Positions 40,694 through 49,984 of a stretch of DNA of 64,000 nucleotides are shown here, in pieces. Under the pieces are notes generated by a model. The model ran no database searches. It was not told the origin of the DNA and worked only from the letters and a program-made list of their open reading frames with translations. The stretch is from contig JAEYNH010000207.1 in assembly GCA_023412655.1 (NCBI GenBank), positions 4,694-68,693 on the forward strand, read 5' to 3'. A program made the translations under genes and the position numbers. Every line of letters begins with the position of its first letter. The first letter of the stretch is position 1. Origin of the DNA: Pseudomonadota bacterium (GTDB taxonomy: Bacteria > Pseudomonadota > Alphaproteobacteria > Caulobacterales > Caulobacteraceae).

Positions 40694-41074
40694 CTACCGG
40701 GAACGCTTCGCCGTATTCAGCTCGGCCGCCGCGCGGACCAGGGCCTTGAGCGCCGCCTCGTCAGGCATCCGGCCCTCCGTGATGTCGATGGCCCGGCGGG
40801 TGTCGCCCTCCAGGCTGGCGTTGAACAGACCCTTGGGGGCCGGCAGCTGCGCGCCCTTGGCGAAGGTCAGCTTCACCACCTGCCGGTAGGTCTCGCCCGT
40901 GCAGAGGATGCCGGCCTTCTCCCACACCGGCACGCCCCGCCACTTCCAGGTCTCCGCCACGTCCGGCACGGCGGCGCGGATCGGCGCCCGGACCCGGGCC
41001 AGGGTCTCGCCCCGCCAGTCGCCCAGTTCGGCGATACGGCGGTCGATCTGCTCGGAGGCGCTCGGCTCATCCAT
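40694..41074 (-). CDS. DUF1801 family protein (copy 1)
   Basis: A 126-residue protein: 'IDRRIAELGDWRGETLARVRAPIRAAVPDVAETWKWRGVPVW' in the DUF1801/YdhG-like pattern, split here, then 'VVKLTFAKGAQL' and 'RAIDITEG'. The family has a frataxin-like or YdhG fold with no proven activity. It is downstream of another DUF1801 gene by 6 bp, on the same strand, an apparent two-gene unit of related proteins. It converges on rcdA with 3 bp between stops. Confidence 0.85.
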   Translation of the reverse strand: MDEPSASEQIDRRIAELGDWRGETLARVRAPIRAAVPDVAETWKWRGVPVWEKAGILCTGETYRQVVKLTFAKGAQLPAPKGLFNASLEGDTRRAIDITEGRMPDEAALKALVRAAAELNTAKRSR

Positions 41075-41080
41075 GGGAGG

Positions 41081-41491
41081 TCACATCCTCTCGCCCGGCA
41101 GCGCCGCGGCCTGCCGCACCCAGTGGGCCAGCTGCGCCCGGTCCACGCCCGAGGCGTCCACGTGCAGGTAACGCACCCTGGGCTGCTTGGAGCCCACCGG
41201 CGGGACCGGCGATAGCTCCGCGCCGGCGAAAAAGGCCACCTTCACGTACTTGGCGAAGACGTGGAAGCTCATGAACCAGTCCTCGCGCCCGGGCGCGCCG
41301 TACAGGGGCGAGTTCCACTTCACCGCCTTGCGCACCTCGGGCACGGTCTCGCTCACCACCTCGTCGATGGCCGCGCCCACCGCCTGGGTCCAGCCCGGCA
41401 TGGCGGCGACATAGGCCCGGATCGGGGCCTCGCCGTAGCCCTTGGCGATCTGCGGATTGCCGCCCGAGAGCAGCCTGGGCTTGTCGTCCAT
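41081..41491 (-). CDS. DUF1801 family protein (copy 2)
   Basis: A 136-residue protein from ATG 41491; a start at 41530 would add 13 residues. It has 'PIRAYVAAMPGW', 'VRKAVKWNSPLYG', 'DWFMSFHVFAKYVKVAFFAG' and ends with 'LAHWVRQAAAL'. DUF1801 like its neighbour, but the two differ too much to be a recent duplication. Function unknown. It begins about 60 bp past the rpmE terminator. Confidence 0.85.
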   Translation of the reverse strand: MDDKPRLLSGGNPQIAKGYGEAPIRAYVAAMPGWTQAVGAAIDEVVSETVPEVRKAVKWNSPLYGAPGREDWFMSFHVFAKYVKVAFFAGAELSPVPPVGSKQPRVRYLHVDASGVDRAQLAHWVRQAAALPGERM

Positions 41492-41551
41492 CCGTCGCAC
41501 CTTCAGCTCGGCTGTGTGTGCGGCGAACACTATTCTCTGGAGCGACGTGCG

Positions 41552-41588
41552 CCCAAAGAAAAAGCGCCGCGGGCCGCCCGCGGCGCTT
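41552..41588 (-). terminator. Intrinsic terminator of rpmE
   Basis: Read on the minus strand, a perfect 12-bp GC-rich stem (41562-41573 paired with 41577-41588, 3-base loop) is followed by TTTTTCTTT. It lies 45 bp after the rpmE stop. This is the most convincing Rho-independent terminator in the window. Confidence 0.9.
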
Positions 41589-41632
41589 GATCTGTTGCGG
41601 CGTCGGGTTCCGGATCGCCGGAACCGCGCGGC

Positions 41633-41857
41633 CTACTTGCGCGTGAACGCGCCGAACTTGGCGTTGAACCGCGACACGCGGCCACCGCGGTCGAGGAGCT
41701 GGTGACCGCCGCCCGTCCACGCCGGATGGGTCTTCGGGTCGATGTCCAGGTTCAGCGTGTCGCCCTCCTTGCCGAGGGTCGAGCGGGTCTTGTAGGTCGT
41801 GCCGTCCGTCATCACCACGGTGATGAAGTGGTAGTCGGGGTGGATGTCTTGTTTCAT
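41633..41857 (-). CDS. rpmE: 50S ribosomal protein L31
   Basis: 74 residues from ATG 41857. '[19 protein letters not shown]', '[13 protein letters not shown]' and '[12 protein letters not shown]' are L31 motifs. It has no C-x-x-C pair, so it is the zinc-free type. L31 bridges the two ribosomal subunits. Single gene with its own terminator; a longer upstream reading frame is rejected because the family starts exactly here. Confidence 0.95.
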   Translation of the reverse strand: MKQDIHPDYHFITVVMTDGTTYKTRSTLGKEGDTLNLDIDPKTHPAWTGGGHQLLDRGGRVSRFNAKFGAFTRK

Positions 41858-42001
41858 CGCGTCGGCGCCTGACGTAAAGGAGCGGCCAAATTGGAGCGGC
41901 CGCCGGTGAAGGCGGCCAAAAGGAAGCCGGGCGTATAGAGAAACCCCGGCCGGATTGCAAGGTGCGAGACTCGAGGGGCCCCATAGTGATGAGTATCGCC
42001 G

Positions 42002-43849
42002 GTGAGTGAGACCGGTCCCGAGGCTTCCGCGCCCGGTCGGCCCAGCGCCGGCCAGACCCTGGCCCAGAACCTGGCCGAGGCGGCCGATCGTCGCGGGCGC
42101 AGCCGCAACGTCGGCGCCCTGCGCCGGCTCGCGCCCTTCATCGCCCGCCACTGGGGCGACGCCATCCTGTCGGGAGTCTTCCTGCTGGCCTCCACCGGCG
42201 CCACCCTGGGCATGTCCGGCGCGATCCGGCTGCTGGTGGACCACCTGCCGCAGGCCCAGCGCACCGGCGCGCCCATCGACCGCTGGTTCCTGCTGATCGG
42301 CGCCGTCGCCCTGGCCTTGGCCCTGGCTTCCGCGCTCCGCTACTTCTTCGTCACCAAGCTGGGCGAGCGGGTGGTGGCCGACCTGCGCAAGGCCGTCTAC
42401 GCCCACATCCTCACCCTCGATCCCTCCTTCTTCCTGAAGACCCGCACGGGCGAGGTGCTCTCGCGCCTGACCACCGACATCGCCATCGTCGAGAACCTGC
42501 TGGGCGCGTCGATCTCGGTCGCCCTGCGCAACCTGCTGACCCTCATCGGGGCGCTGATCCTGCTGTTGATCGTCAGCCCCAAGCTGACGGGCCTGGTGCT
42601 GCTGTCCTTCCCGGTGGTGCTGGCGCCGCTGTTCCTGTTCGGCCGGCGGGTGCGCAAGCTCACCGCCACCACCCAGGACCGGTTCGCCGGCGCGGTGGGC
42701 CATGCCGGCGAAAGCCTCGACGCCCTCGAGACGGTGCAGGCCTTCGGCCGCGAGCGCGCGGCCGCCGAGACCTTCGGCGGGGCGGTGGAACAGGCGTTCC
42801 GCCTCTCGGTCCAGCGGATGACCGCCCGGGCGATCATGACCGCCATGGTCATCGCCCTGGTGTTCGGCGGCATCGTCGGGGTGTTCTGGCTGGGGGTGCA
42901 CGCCGGCCTGCGGGGCGAGATGACCTGGGGCGCCCTGTTCCAGTTCGCCTTCCTCTCGGTGATGGCCGCCGGCTCGGTGGGCGCCCTCGGCGAGACCTGG
43001 GGTGATGTCCAGAAGGCCGCCGGCGCCATGGAGCGGGTGGGCGAACTGCTGGACGCCCGGCCGGGCGTCGCCGCCCCGCCGCAGCCCAGGCCCCTGCCCG
43101 AGCCGCCGCGCGGCGATGTCGCCTTCGAGGGCGTCACCTTCGCCTATCCGGGCCGCGACGACCTGCCGGCGCTGCGCGACTTCACCCTGCACGTGCGGCC
43201 GGGCGAGCGCGTGGCCCTGGTCGGGCCCTCCGGGGCCGGCAAGAGCACGGTCTTCCGTCTGCTGCTGCGCTTCTACGATCCGGACCAGGGGCGCATCCTG
43301 CTGGACGGCGTCGACCTGCGTGACGCCGACCCCGTGGCAGTGCGCAGCCGCATGGCCCTCGTGGCCCAGGAGGCGCCGCTGTTCTCGGGCTCGGCCCTGG
43401 AGAACGTGCGCTTCGGCCGGTCCGAGGCCTCGGACGCCGAGGTCCGCGCGGCCATCGCCGCCGCCCACGCCGAGGGCTTCCTGGCCGCCCTGCCGCAGGG
43501 GGCCGACACCCCGGTGGGCGAGCGCGCCCGCAGCCTGTCCGGCGGCCAGCGCCAGCGCCTCGCCATCGCCCGCGCCCTGGTGCGCCGGGCCCCGATCCTG
43601 CTGCTGGACGAGGCCACCAGCGCCCTCGACGCGGAGAACGAGCAACTGGTCCAGCATGCCCTGGACGAGGCCATGATCGGCCAGACCACCCTGGTCATCG
43701 CCCACCGGCTCGCGACGGTGCTCAAGGCCGACCGCATCGTGGTGATGGACGAAGGCCGGGTGGTCGAGGAGGGGACCCACGCCGAACTCGTGGCGCGCAA
43801 GGGTCTCTACGCCCGGCTCGCGGCCCTCCAGTTCGGCCAGGCGGCTTAA
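42002..43849 (+). CDS. ABC exporter, fused permease-ATPase (ABCB/MsbA type)
   Basis: A 615-residue half-transporter from a GTG start. Six transmembrane helices (residues about 50-340) precede the ATPase with Walker A 'GPSGAGKST', '[15 protein letters not shown]' and Walker B '[12 protein letters not shown]'. It works as a homodimer in the inner membrane, exporting lipids, peptides or drugs. The first 35 residues are Ala/Pro-rich and probably cytoplasmic. It is divergent from rpmE, an arrangement common in alphaproteobacteria. Substrate not assignable; MsbA is possible but not shown. Confidence 0.9.
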   Translation: MSETGPEASAPGRPSAGQTLAQNLAEAADRRGRSRNVGALRRLAPFIARHWGDAILSGVFLLASTGATLGMSGAIRLLVDHLPQAQRTGAPIDRWFLLIGAVALALALASALRYFFVTKLGERVVADLRKAVYAHILTLDPSFFLKTRTGEVLSRLTTDIAIVENLLGASISVALRNLLTLIGALILLLIVSPKLTGLVLLSFPVVLAPLFLFGRRVRKLTATTQDRFAGAVGHAGESLDALETVQAFGRERAAAETFGGAVEQAFRLSVQRMTARAIMTAMVIALVFGGIVGVFWLGVHAGLRGEMTWGALFQFAFLSVMAAGSVGALGETWGDVQKAAGAMERVGELLDARPGVAAPPQPRPLPEPPRGDVAFEGVTFAYPGRDDLPALRDFTLHVRPGERVALVGPSGAGKSTVFRLLLRFYDPDQGRILLDGVDLRDADPVAVRSRMALVAQEAPLFSGSALENVRFGRSEASDAEVRAAIAAAHAEGFLAALPQGADTPVGERARSLSGGQRQRLAIARALVRRAPILLLDEATSALDAENEQLVQHALDEAMIGQTTLVIAHRLATVLKADRIVVMDEGRVVEEGTHAELVARKGLYARLAALQFGQAA

Positions 43850-44865
43850 GGCCAGGCCGCCTGAGGCCGGGCCTGGACGGCCAGGGCGGGGAAGTCGCTG
43901 AACACCCCGTCCACCCCCGCCGCGTAGAGCGCCTGCAGCAGGCTCGGCGCATCGCCGTGCGCGGCGGGGCCGCCCGGCCGCTGCAGGGCCATGGGCAGGA
44001 AGTGGTTCTCCGCCCGCACGGTCCAGGGGTGCACCTGCAGGCCCGCGGCCTGGGCCCAGCCCACCAGCCCCGTGGGCGCTTCCAGCCGCCCGTCGACGAC
44101 CGGCGTCACCAGCGGCCATTCCGGGCCCAGCCCCTCGGCGAAGGCGGCGATGGCCCGCACCCCGGCCTCGTGGGTCACGTCCACCGGCGCCGGGCCCTGG
44201 CCCACCAGCATCACCCGCCGCGCCTTCGACAGGCCGCCAAAGGTCTTCAGCGGCTCCACCTCGAAGCACTGGACGAAGACCTTGGCCGTGGAGCTGTCGA
44301 GGTCCGCCGCCTTCAGGGCGTCCGCCAGCCGCGCCTCCAGGGGCAGTCCGATCCCGGCGAAATAGGTCGGGTGCTTCATCTCCGGATAGACGCCGACGCC
44401 CTTCGCCTTGGCCAGCTTCACCACCTCCTCGAAGGTGGGGATGGTGTCCTGGCCGTCGAACCTGGTGTTGCCGGGCCGTAGCTGCGGCAACCGTTCCCGG
44501 GCCCGCAGGGTCTTCAGCTCGGCCAGGGTGAAGTCCTCAGTGAACCAGCCGGTGACCTGTTGGCCGTCGATGGTCTTGGCGGCCTTGCGGGCCGCGAACT
44601 CAGGGCGGGCGGCCACGTCGGTCGTGCCGCTGATCTCGTTCTCGTGCCGGGCCACCAGATGGCCGTCCCTGGTGGGCACGAGGTCGGGTTCGATGAAGTC
44701 GGCGCCCTGGGCGATGGCCAGCTCATAGGCCATCAGGGTGTGCTCGGGCCGCTCGCCGCTGGCCCCGCGGTGGGCGATGACCATGGGGCGGCCCTTGGGC
44801 TGGGCCAGGGCGGGCGTCGCGGCGAGCGCGAGGCTCGACATTGCAAGGGTGCGGCGGGTCATCAT
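43846..44865 (-). CDS. glpQ: Glycerophosphodiester phosphodiesterase, exported
   Basis: 339 residues from ATG 44865 with a twin-arginine-like signal ('[14 protein letters not shown]'). Catalytic motifs '[13 protein letters not shown]', '[20 protein letters not shown]' and 'YPEMKHP' are intact. It hydrolyses glycerophosphodiesters to glycerol-3-phosphate and an alcohol in the periplasm. It belongs to the GlpQ-type periplasmic group by length and signal. The stop shares TTAA with the ABC exporter stop. No glpT is adjacent. Confidence 0.9.
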   Translation of the reverse strand: MMTRRTLAMSSLALAATPALAQPKGRPMVIAHRGASGERPEHTLMAYELAIAQGADFIEPDLVPTRDGHLVARHENEISGTTDVAARPEFAARKAAKTIDGQQVTGWFTEDFTLAELKTLRARERLPQLRPGNTRFDGQDTIPTFEEVVKLAKAKGVGVYPEMKHPTYFAGIGLPLEARLADALKAADLDSSTAKVFVQCFEVEPLKTFGGLSKARRVMLVGQGPAPVDVTHEAGVRAIAAFAEGLGPEWPLVTPVVDGRLEAPTGLVGWAQAAGLQVHPWTVRAENHFLPMALQRPGGPAAHGDAPSLLQALYAAGVDGVFSDFPALAVQARPQAAWP

Positions 44866-44898
44866 GCCCGCCACCTTAGCCGTGTTTGCGGCGGCCGC

Positions 44899-45699
44899 TT
44901 ACTTGGCTGCGGCCTGCAGCCGGTCCAGCAGCAGCGGATGGATGTCCAGGTTGCCGGCGACCACCGAACCGGCCTTCAGCATGTCCTCGCCGCCCTCGGC
45001 GTCGGTCACCTTGCCGCCGGCCTCGGTGACCATGAGGATGCCCGCCGCCAGGTCCCAGGCCTTCAGGTCCCGCTCCCAGTAGCCGTCGAAGCGGCCGGCC
45101 GCCACCCAGGCCAGGTCCAGGGCGGCCGAGCCGAAGCGGCGGACGCCGGCCACCCGCTGGCTGATCTGGTGCAGCTCCTTGAGGAACCGGGCGTGCTGGC
45201 CATGCCCCAGGAACGGGATGCCGGTGGCCAGCACCGACTCATCCAGCCGCTGGCGGGCGGCCACGCGCAGGCGCTTGTCGTTGACGTAGCAGCCCTTGCC
45301 CTTCTCGGCCCAGAACAGCTCGTTGGTGGCCGGGTTGTAGGTCACCGCGGCGACCACGCCGACGCCTTCGCGCTCCAGGGCGATGTTGATGGCGAAGTGC
45401 GGGATCGCGTGCAGGAAGTTGGTGGTGCCGTCCAGCGGGTCGACGATCCAGGTGTGGGTCTTGTCGGTGCCCTCGATCATGCCGCGCTCCTCGCCCCAGA
45501 AGGAGTAGCCGGGGCGCGCCTTGGTCAGGGCCTCGAACAGCACCTGCTCGGCCTTGAGGTCGGCGGCGGACACGAAGTCGGCAGGGGCTTTCTTGGCCAC
45601 CTGCAGCTCGGCGAGTTCGCCGAAGTCGCGGTTGAGCCCGCGCGCGGCCTTGCGCGCGGCGTCGCTCATTACTTTCAGAAGGGCCGATTGGGCGATCAT
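44899..45699 (-). CDS. suhB: Inositol monophosphatase family protein (SuhB)
   Basis: A 266-residue Li-sensitive phosphatase. Metal-binding 'GEER', 'WIVDPLDGTTNFLHAIPHF' and 'WDLAAGILMVTEAGGKVTD' are in place. It removes phosphate from inositol-1-phosphate or similar; SuhB also assists ribosome maturation in E. coli, which cannot be judged here. It is 33 bp upstream of the glycerophosphodiesterase gene on the same strand. Confidence 0.92.
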   Translation of the reverse strand: MIAQSALLKVMSDAARKAARGLNRDFGELAELQVAKKAPADFVSAADLKAEQVLFEALTKARPGYSFWGEERGMIEGTDKTHTWIVDPLDGTTNFLHAIPHFAINIALEREGVGVVAAVTYNPATNELFWAEKGKGCYVNDKRLRVAARQRLDESVLATGIPFLGHGQHARFLKELHQISQRVAGVRRFGSAALDLAWVAAGRFDGYWERDLKAWDLAAGILMVTEAGGKVTDAEGGEDMLKAGSVVAGNLDIHPLLLDRLQAAAK

Positions 45700-45827
45700 G
45701 GGCGGCGGAACCTAGTTGCGGGGTTGCGGCAAGGCAAGGCGGGCGCCCACACTGCGACGACGGATGCTTTACAGGCGCCGGCCGCCGCCCGCCACTGGGT
45801 GGTGACACCGGGCCGCGGAGGGACGCC

Positions 45828-46241
45828 ATGGACAAGGTGTGGAACGCCGCCTGCGCCTGCGGCCAGATGTCGGTCCGGCTGCGCGGGGCCCCCAAGCTGG
45901 TGTCCAGTTGCTGCTGCGAGGCCTGCCAGAGGCGCGGCGGGGCCTTCGTCAGCGTCACGGTCTTCTTCGACGACGACCAGGTGCTCGAGCGGCGCGGCGA
46001 AACGCGCACCTGGCGCCGGACCGGCGAAAGCGGACACGTCATCGACTTCAGCTTCTGCCCCACCTGCGGCTCCACCGTCTGGTGGCGGGCGCAGGCCCGG
46101 CCGGGGACGGTGCTGGTGGCCGGCGGCTGCATGACCGATCCCGAACTGCCGGGGCCCGAGCGGCTCATCTGGACCGACTACCGTCACCCCTCGGTGCGGA
46201 TGGCCGAGAACGTGCGGGAATATCCGCGCGGGCCGAACTAG
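45828..46241 (+). CDS. GFA-family (glutathione-dependent formaldehyde-activating) protein
   Basis: 137 residues with the zinc-binding Cys set of the GFA fold: 'ACACGQMSV', '[16 protein letters not shown]' and '[11 protein letters not shown]'. The founding enzyme joins formaldehyde to glutathione, but most relatives are uncharacterised, so only the fold is claimed. Stop shares CTAG with thiE. Confidence 0.9.
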   Translation: MDKVWNAACACGQMSVRLRGAPKLVSSCCCEACQRRGGAFVSVTVFFDDDQVLERRGETRTWRRTGESGHVIDFSFCPTCGSTVWWRAQARPGTVLVAGGCMTDPELPGPERLIWTDYRHPSVRMAENVREYPRGPN

Positions 46242-46891
46242 CCCTCGCGCTCGTCCAGGCCGGCCTCGATCTCGCGGTTGAAGGCCGCCACCGCGGCGGC
46301 GGGGCCTAGGGGATGGGCCCAGACCCCAGACGAGACGGCCAGGAAGTCGGCGCCGGCCCGGACCAGTTGCCGGGCGGTGGCCACCGTGATTCCGCCGATG
46401 GCCACGCAGGGCGTCTCCATCGTCTCCTGCCAGATGGTCAGGATCTCCGGGTCGGCCCGGGTCTGGGCGTCCTTGGTGGTGGTGGGGAAGAAGGCGCCGA
46501 ACGCCACATAGTCGGCGCCCGCCTCGGCCGCTTCCATGGCCAGGTGCCGGCTGTCGTGGCAGGTGACCCCGATGATGCGATCGCGGCCCATCAGCCGCCG
46601 CGCCTCGGCATAGGATGCATCCTGCTGGCCGATGTGGACCCCGTCACAGCCCAGCCTGGCCGCCAGGTCCGGACGGTCGTTGAGGATCACCGCCAGGCCC
46701 CGCGCGGCGGCGATGGGCCCAAGCACGTCCACGGCCGCGGCGATCACCTCGTCGGGCTGGTCCTTCAGCCGGATCTGCAGGGCGGCGACGTCGCCGGCGT
46801 CCAGCGCATGGGCCAGGGTCCGGCCGAACTCGGCCAGGTCGTCCAGGCGCGGCGGGGTGATCAGGTATAGGCGGCAGAGCGGAGAGGCCAT
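46238..46891 (-). CDS. thiE: Thiamine phosphate synthase
   Basis: A 217-residue TIM-barrel enzyme. 'ALQIRLKD' , '[24 protein letters not shown]', '[35 protein letters not shown]' (split family blocks) and '[28 protein letters not shown]' fit ThiE. The conserved 'GxS.H' is 'GVTCHD' here. It joins HMP-pyrophosphate and thiazole phosphate. No other thi gene is in the window. Confidence 0.9.
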   Translation of the reverse strand: MASPLCRLYLITPPRLDDLAEFGRTLAHALDAGDVAALQIRLKDQPDEVIAAAVDVLGPIAAARGLAVILNDRPDLAARLGCDGVHIGQQDASYAEARRLMGRDRIIGVTCHDSRHLAMEAAEAGADYVAFGAFFPTTTKDAQTRADPEILTIWQETMETPCVAIGGITVATARQLVRAGADFLAVSSGVWAHPLGPAAAVAAFNREIEAGLDEREG

Positions 46892-46904
46892 GCCGCCCTA
46901 GACC

Positions 46905-47051
46905 TCATCTCAGCAGGGCTTTCAAGGCGTAGGCGAACGCCGCGGTCGCGGTGGACGCGCCCACGGCCAGGGCGATGAACCATGCCAGCCGCCGCCAGAG
47001 GGGGGCCTGCGGCGCGCCCGGCTCGGGCGGGGGTTCAATGATAGCCCGCAT
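46905..47051 (-). CDS. Small bd-oxidase subunit, DUF2474 / CydX-like
   Basis: A 48-residue protein, too short to be found by usual ORF cut-offs. The ATG at 47051 lies inside the 3' end of cydB in another frame (17-bp overlap). Residues 1-16 are Pro-rich; 'PLWRRLAWFIALAVGAS' starts one transmembrane helix, and 'ALKALLR' closes it. This is the pattern of DUF2474, the small subunit often encoded after cydB of cyanide-insensitive oxidases. It probably stabilises the haem site as CydX does. Family call is from memory. Confidence 0.72.
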   Translation of the reverse strand: MRAIIEPPPEPGAPQAPLWRRLAWFIALAVGASTATAAFAYALKALLR

Positions 47052-48060
47052 CGGGGCTCACCTTGCCTCGGAAGATCCAGTAGACCCAGCCCGTATAGGC
47101 CAGGATCGCCGGCAGCAGGATCACCACGCCCACCAGCATCAGGGCCAGGGCGTTGTCGGCCGAAGCCGCCTGCCGGTAGGTCATGTCGTAGGGCACGATG
47201 TTCGGGAAGAAGCTGATCGCCAGGCCCAGGTAGCCCGACAGGAACACCGCGAAGGCGCCCGCGAACGGCCAGCCGTGCGAGTGGCGGCTCAGGCCGATGA
47301 CCACGGCGGCCAGGCCCGCCAGGCCCAGCAGCGGCACGGGGGTCAGCATCAGCAGCTCGTCCACATTGATCCCGCCGTCCTGGAAGCCCCACCGGTGGGC
47401 GATGCGCGGATGGACCAGCAGGGTCGCCAGGCTGATCGCCGCCAGCAGCAGCGCCGAGGCCGCGGCCGAGATCCAGGCCCAGCGGCGGGCCCGTCCGTGC
47501 AGCTCGTCCTCGGTCTTGAGGATCAGCCAGGTGGCCCCCAGCAGGGCGTAGCCGGCCACCAGCCCGCAGGCCACCATGAGCGTATAGGGGGTCAGCCAGT
47601 CGAAGGGTCCGCCGGCGAACTGATGGTCCCTCAGGGTCACCCCCTGGATGAAGCCCCCCAGCACCAGCCCCTGGGCGAAGGTCGCGACGATCGAGCCCCC
47701 GGCGAAGGCGGCGGTCCAGAAGCGCTTGCCGCGGCGCCGGCCGCGCAGGCGGAACTCGAAGGCCACCCCGCGCAGGATCAGCGCCAGCAGCATCAGCAGC
47801 ACCGGGATGTAGAGGGCCGGCATCAGGGCGCCGTAGGCGGCGGGGAAGGCGGCGAACAGGCCGCCGCCGCCCAGCACCAGCCAGGTCTCGTTGCCGTCCC
47901 AGATGGGGGCCACCGTGTCCATCATCACGTCCCGCTCGGCCGGGGAGGCGGCGAACGGGAAGAGGATGCCGACCCCCAGGTCGAAGCCGTCCAGCAGCAC
48001 GTACATCAGGACGCTGACGGCGATGATCGCGGCCCAGATCAGCGGCAGGTCCAGGGTCAT
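47035..48060 (-). CDS. cydB: Cytochrome bd ubiquinol oxidase subunit II
   Basis: A 341-residue inner-membrane protein with eight or nine helices. 'WAAIIAVSVLMYVLLDGFDLGVGILFPF' , 'WDGNETWLVLGGGGLFAAFP' and 'FGLVLGGFIQG'-like 'AQGLVLGGFIQGV' mark CydB. The start overlaps the cydA stop in ATGA. The 3' end overlaps the small-subunit gene. It supports the haem-bearing subunit I in oxygen reduction. Confidence 0.94.
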   Translation of the reverse strand: MTLDLPLIWAAIIAVSVLMYVLLDGFDLGVGILFPFAASPAERDVMMDTVAPIWDGNETWLVLGGGGLFAAFPAAYGALMPALYIPVLLMLLALILRGVAFEFRLRGRRRGKRFWTAAFAGGSIVATFAQGLVLGGFIQGVTLRDHQFAGGPFDWLTPYTLMVACGLVAGYALLGATWLILKTEDELHGRARRWAWISAAASALLLAAISLATLLVHPRIAHRWGFQDGGINVDELLMLTPVPLLGLAGLAAVVIGLSRHSHGWPFAGAFAVFLSGYLGLAISFFPNIVPYDMTYRQAASADNALALMLVGVVILLPAILAYTGWVYWIFRGKVSPDAGYH

Positions 48061-49460
48061 GCGCGCTCCTCCGGATCAGGCGCCGCCCCAAGCGCATAGC
48101 CGGGCGGGCGTGGCTTCAGCGGCGGCTCGGTGTCGGGGGTCTCCGGCGGGCGTGGCCCGATGGCGATGAGCCGAAGGATGTAGAGGGCCCCGACGCTGAA
48201 GACGATGCCGTAGACGATGAGGAAGCCGAGCAGCGAGGCCGAGACCGAGCCCGAGCCCAGGGGCGAAACCGCGTCGGCGGTCCGCAGCAGGCCGTAGACC
48301 ACATAGGGCTGGCGGCCCACCTCGGCGACGATCCAGCCGGCGATCACCGCCACGAAGCCGCTGGGGCCCATGATCACGCAGGCCCACAGGAACGGTCGTT
48401 TGTGCTCGGGGCCCTTGGTGCGCCAGATCAGCCAGGCGCCCCAGAGCCCCAGGGCGATCATCAGCAGGCCCAGCCCCACCATCACCCGGAAGGCCCAGAA
48501 GACCATGGCCACCGGCGGCCGGTCGTCGGGCGGGAAGGCCTTCAGGCCGGTGACCTCGGCGGTGCTCTTGCCGGCGGTGATCCAGCTTCCGATGTTCGGG
48601 ATGGAGATTTCCCAGTGGTTCGTCTCGGCCGCGCGGTCGGGCCAGGCGAACACGTGGAAGGGCTGGTTGGCCCGGGTCTCCCAGAAGGCCTCGATGGCCG
48701 CCAGCTTGGCGGGCTGGACCTCCAGCACCTCCTTGCCGGACAGGTCCCCCACCACCAGCTGCAGCGGCGCGACGATGGCGAACATGCCGATGGCCATGCG
48801 CAGGGCGATGCGCGACTCCGGCTCATCCGTCCGCCGCAGCAGCCGCCAGGCCGAGGCCGCCCCCACCACCAGCGAGGTGGTGAGGTAGGCCGCAAGCACC
48901 ATGTGGGCGATGCGTTCGGGGAAGGTCGGCGAGATGATCACCGCCCACCAGTCGGTGGCCCGAAGCGTCCCGTCCGGCATGTGGGCGAAGCCCGACGGAT
49001 ACTGCATCCACGAGTTGGCCGAGATGATCCAGAAGGCCGAAACCAGGGTGCCGATGGCCACCATCACCGTGGCCGTGAAGTGCAGCTTCGGCCCCACCTT
49101 GCGCCAGCCGAACAGCATCACCCCGAGGAAGCTGGCCTCCAGGAAGAAGGCGGTGAGCACCTCGAAGGCGAACAGCGGCCCGATCACCGGAGAGACGATG
49201 GTGGAGAACACGCTCCAGTTGGTGCCGAGCTGGTAGCTCATCACCACGCCCGAGACGACGCCCATGCCGAACGACAGGGCGAAGATCTTCACCCAGAACA
49301 GGTAAAGTGTCTTGAAGACTTCGCGGCGGGTGGCCAGCCAAAGCCCCTCCAGCACGGCCAGGAAACTGGCCAGGCCGATAGTGAAGCTTGGGAAGATGAT
49401 GTGGAACGCGATCGTGAACGCGAACTGCAACCGCGACAGCATAAGCGCATCCAAGTCCAT
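48057..49460 (-). CDS. cydA: Cytochrome bd ubiquinol oxidase subunit I, short Q-loop (CioA) type
   Basis: A 467-residue haem subunit. H20 in 'IAFHIIFPSF' is the b595 ligand, 'RIAHMVLAAYL' holds the b558 His, and 'DLSGKEVLEVQPAKLAAIE' is the quinol loop. That loop is short, and 'GRQPYVVYGLLRTADAVSP' is the signature of the cyanide-insensitive group. It oxidises quinol and reduces oxygen to water with high affinity. The promoter lies in a 174-bp gap shared with bfd that contains palindromic iron-type boxes. No FNR/FixK box (TTGAT-N4-ATCAA) was seen. Confidence 0.94.
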   Translation of the reverse strand: MDLDALMLSRLQFAFTIAFHIIFPSFTIGLASFLAVLEGLWLATRREVFKTLYLFWVKIFALSFGMGVVSGVVMSYQLGTNWSVFSTIVSPVIGPLFAFEVLTAFFLEASFLGVMLFGWRKVGPKLHFTATVMVAIGTLVSAFWIISANSWMQYPSGFAHMPDGTLRATDWWAVIISPTFPERIAHMVLAAYLTTSLVVGAASAWRLLRRTDEPESRIALRMAIGMFAIVAPLQLVVGDLSGKEVLEVQPAKLAAIEAFWETRANQPFHVFAWPDRAAETNHWEISIPNIGSWITAGKSTAEVTGLKAFPPDDRPPVAMVFWAFRVMVGLGLLMIALGLWGAWLIWRTKGPEHKRPFLWACVIMGPSGFVAVIAGWIVAEVGRQPYVVYGLLRTADAVSPLGSGSVSASLLGFLIVYGIVFSVGALYILRLIAIGPRPPETPDTEPPLKPRPPGYALGAAPDPEERA

Positions 49461-49562
49461 AGCGGTCCTCGATCACGCAGCGTCGGCCCCAACATTAGAC
49501 CGTTGGCTCGTATAACACGGTGATCGCAGAGCGGGAGCCTGTGTCTCTTGTGAAGCTTTAAC

Positions 49563-49591
49563 TTGCGAATGACTTGCAAAGGCGTTTGCAA
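49563..49591. promoter_or_regulatory. Iron-type palindrome (Fur/Irr-like) upstream of bfd and cydA
   Basis: TTGCAAA (49574-49580), GGCG, TTTGCAA (49585-49591) is a perfect 7-bp inverted repeat. A third imperfect copy TTGCGAA starts at 49563, giving an 11-bp spacing between repeats. TGCAAA-type half-sites are typical of alphaproteobacterial Fur/Mur operators. It lies 44 bp before the bfd ATG and 103 bp from that of cydA. Confidence 0.5.
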
Positions 49592-49634
49592 CGGGCTAGA
49601 CCGTCGTCAGATCGGCCAGGAGCGCTCCGCCCAC

Positions 49635-49820
49635 ATGTACGTGTGCAATTGCAATGGCATTCGCGAGCGCGACGTGCGCGCCGCCATCGCAGCCGGGGCG
49701 TCCCGTCCGGCTCAGATCTTCAAGGCCTGCGATTCCGCGGCTCAGTGCGCCCGCTGCGTCTGCGACATGCGCAAGATCCTCGACGAGGAGCGCGAGGCGC
49801 TGCGCTACGCCGCCGAATAG
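49635..49820 (+). CDS. bfd: Bacterioferritin-associated ferredoxin
   Basis: 61 residues from ATG 49635. The [2Fe-2S] ligands C4-x-C6 and C38-x-x-C41 match the BFD-like fold. Bfd reduces the haem of bacterioferritin and thus releases stored iron, so it is made when iron is scarce. The bfr gene follows 164 bp downstream on the same strand. A longer upstream start is rejected since the Cys motif sits at the exact N-terminus in this family. Confidence 0.93.
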   Translation: MYVCNCNGIRERDVRAAIAAGASRPAQIFKACDSAAQCARCVCDMRKILDEEREALRYAAE

Positions 49821-49890
49821 GCTGAGCCGTTCGGATTTTTCCGGCGATCGAAAGTCATTCGCAGCGAAAACTGCGGGTTTCTCGGCTACC

Positions 49891-49903
49891 GCAAATCACT
49901 TGC
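49891..49903. promoter_or_regulatory. Second iron-type box upstream of bfr
   Basis: GCAA-ATCAC-TTGC, a smaller inverted repeat of the same half-site, is 82 bp upstream of bfr; TCATTCGCAG-type sequence at 49855-49864 may be another half-site. Opposite iron responses of bfd and bfr would need distinct promoters, which these two sites could mark. Confidence 0.4.
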
Positions 49904-49984
49904 AGACATAGCCTTTGACCTGGCCCCCGGGCGCAGGCATTCCGGCCTTCGGTATCTGACGCTGATCTGGACGGAGGCATGGCG

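Noticed and set aside
41989..42009. A six-codon reading frame (starting ATGAGTATC) overlapping the ABC exporter start
   Set aside because: Too short to separate from chance, and no attenuator structure is visible.
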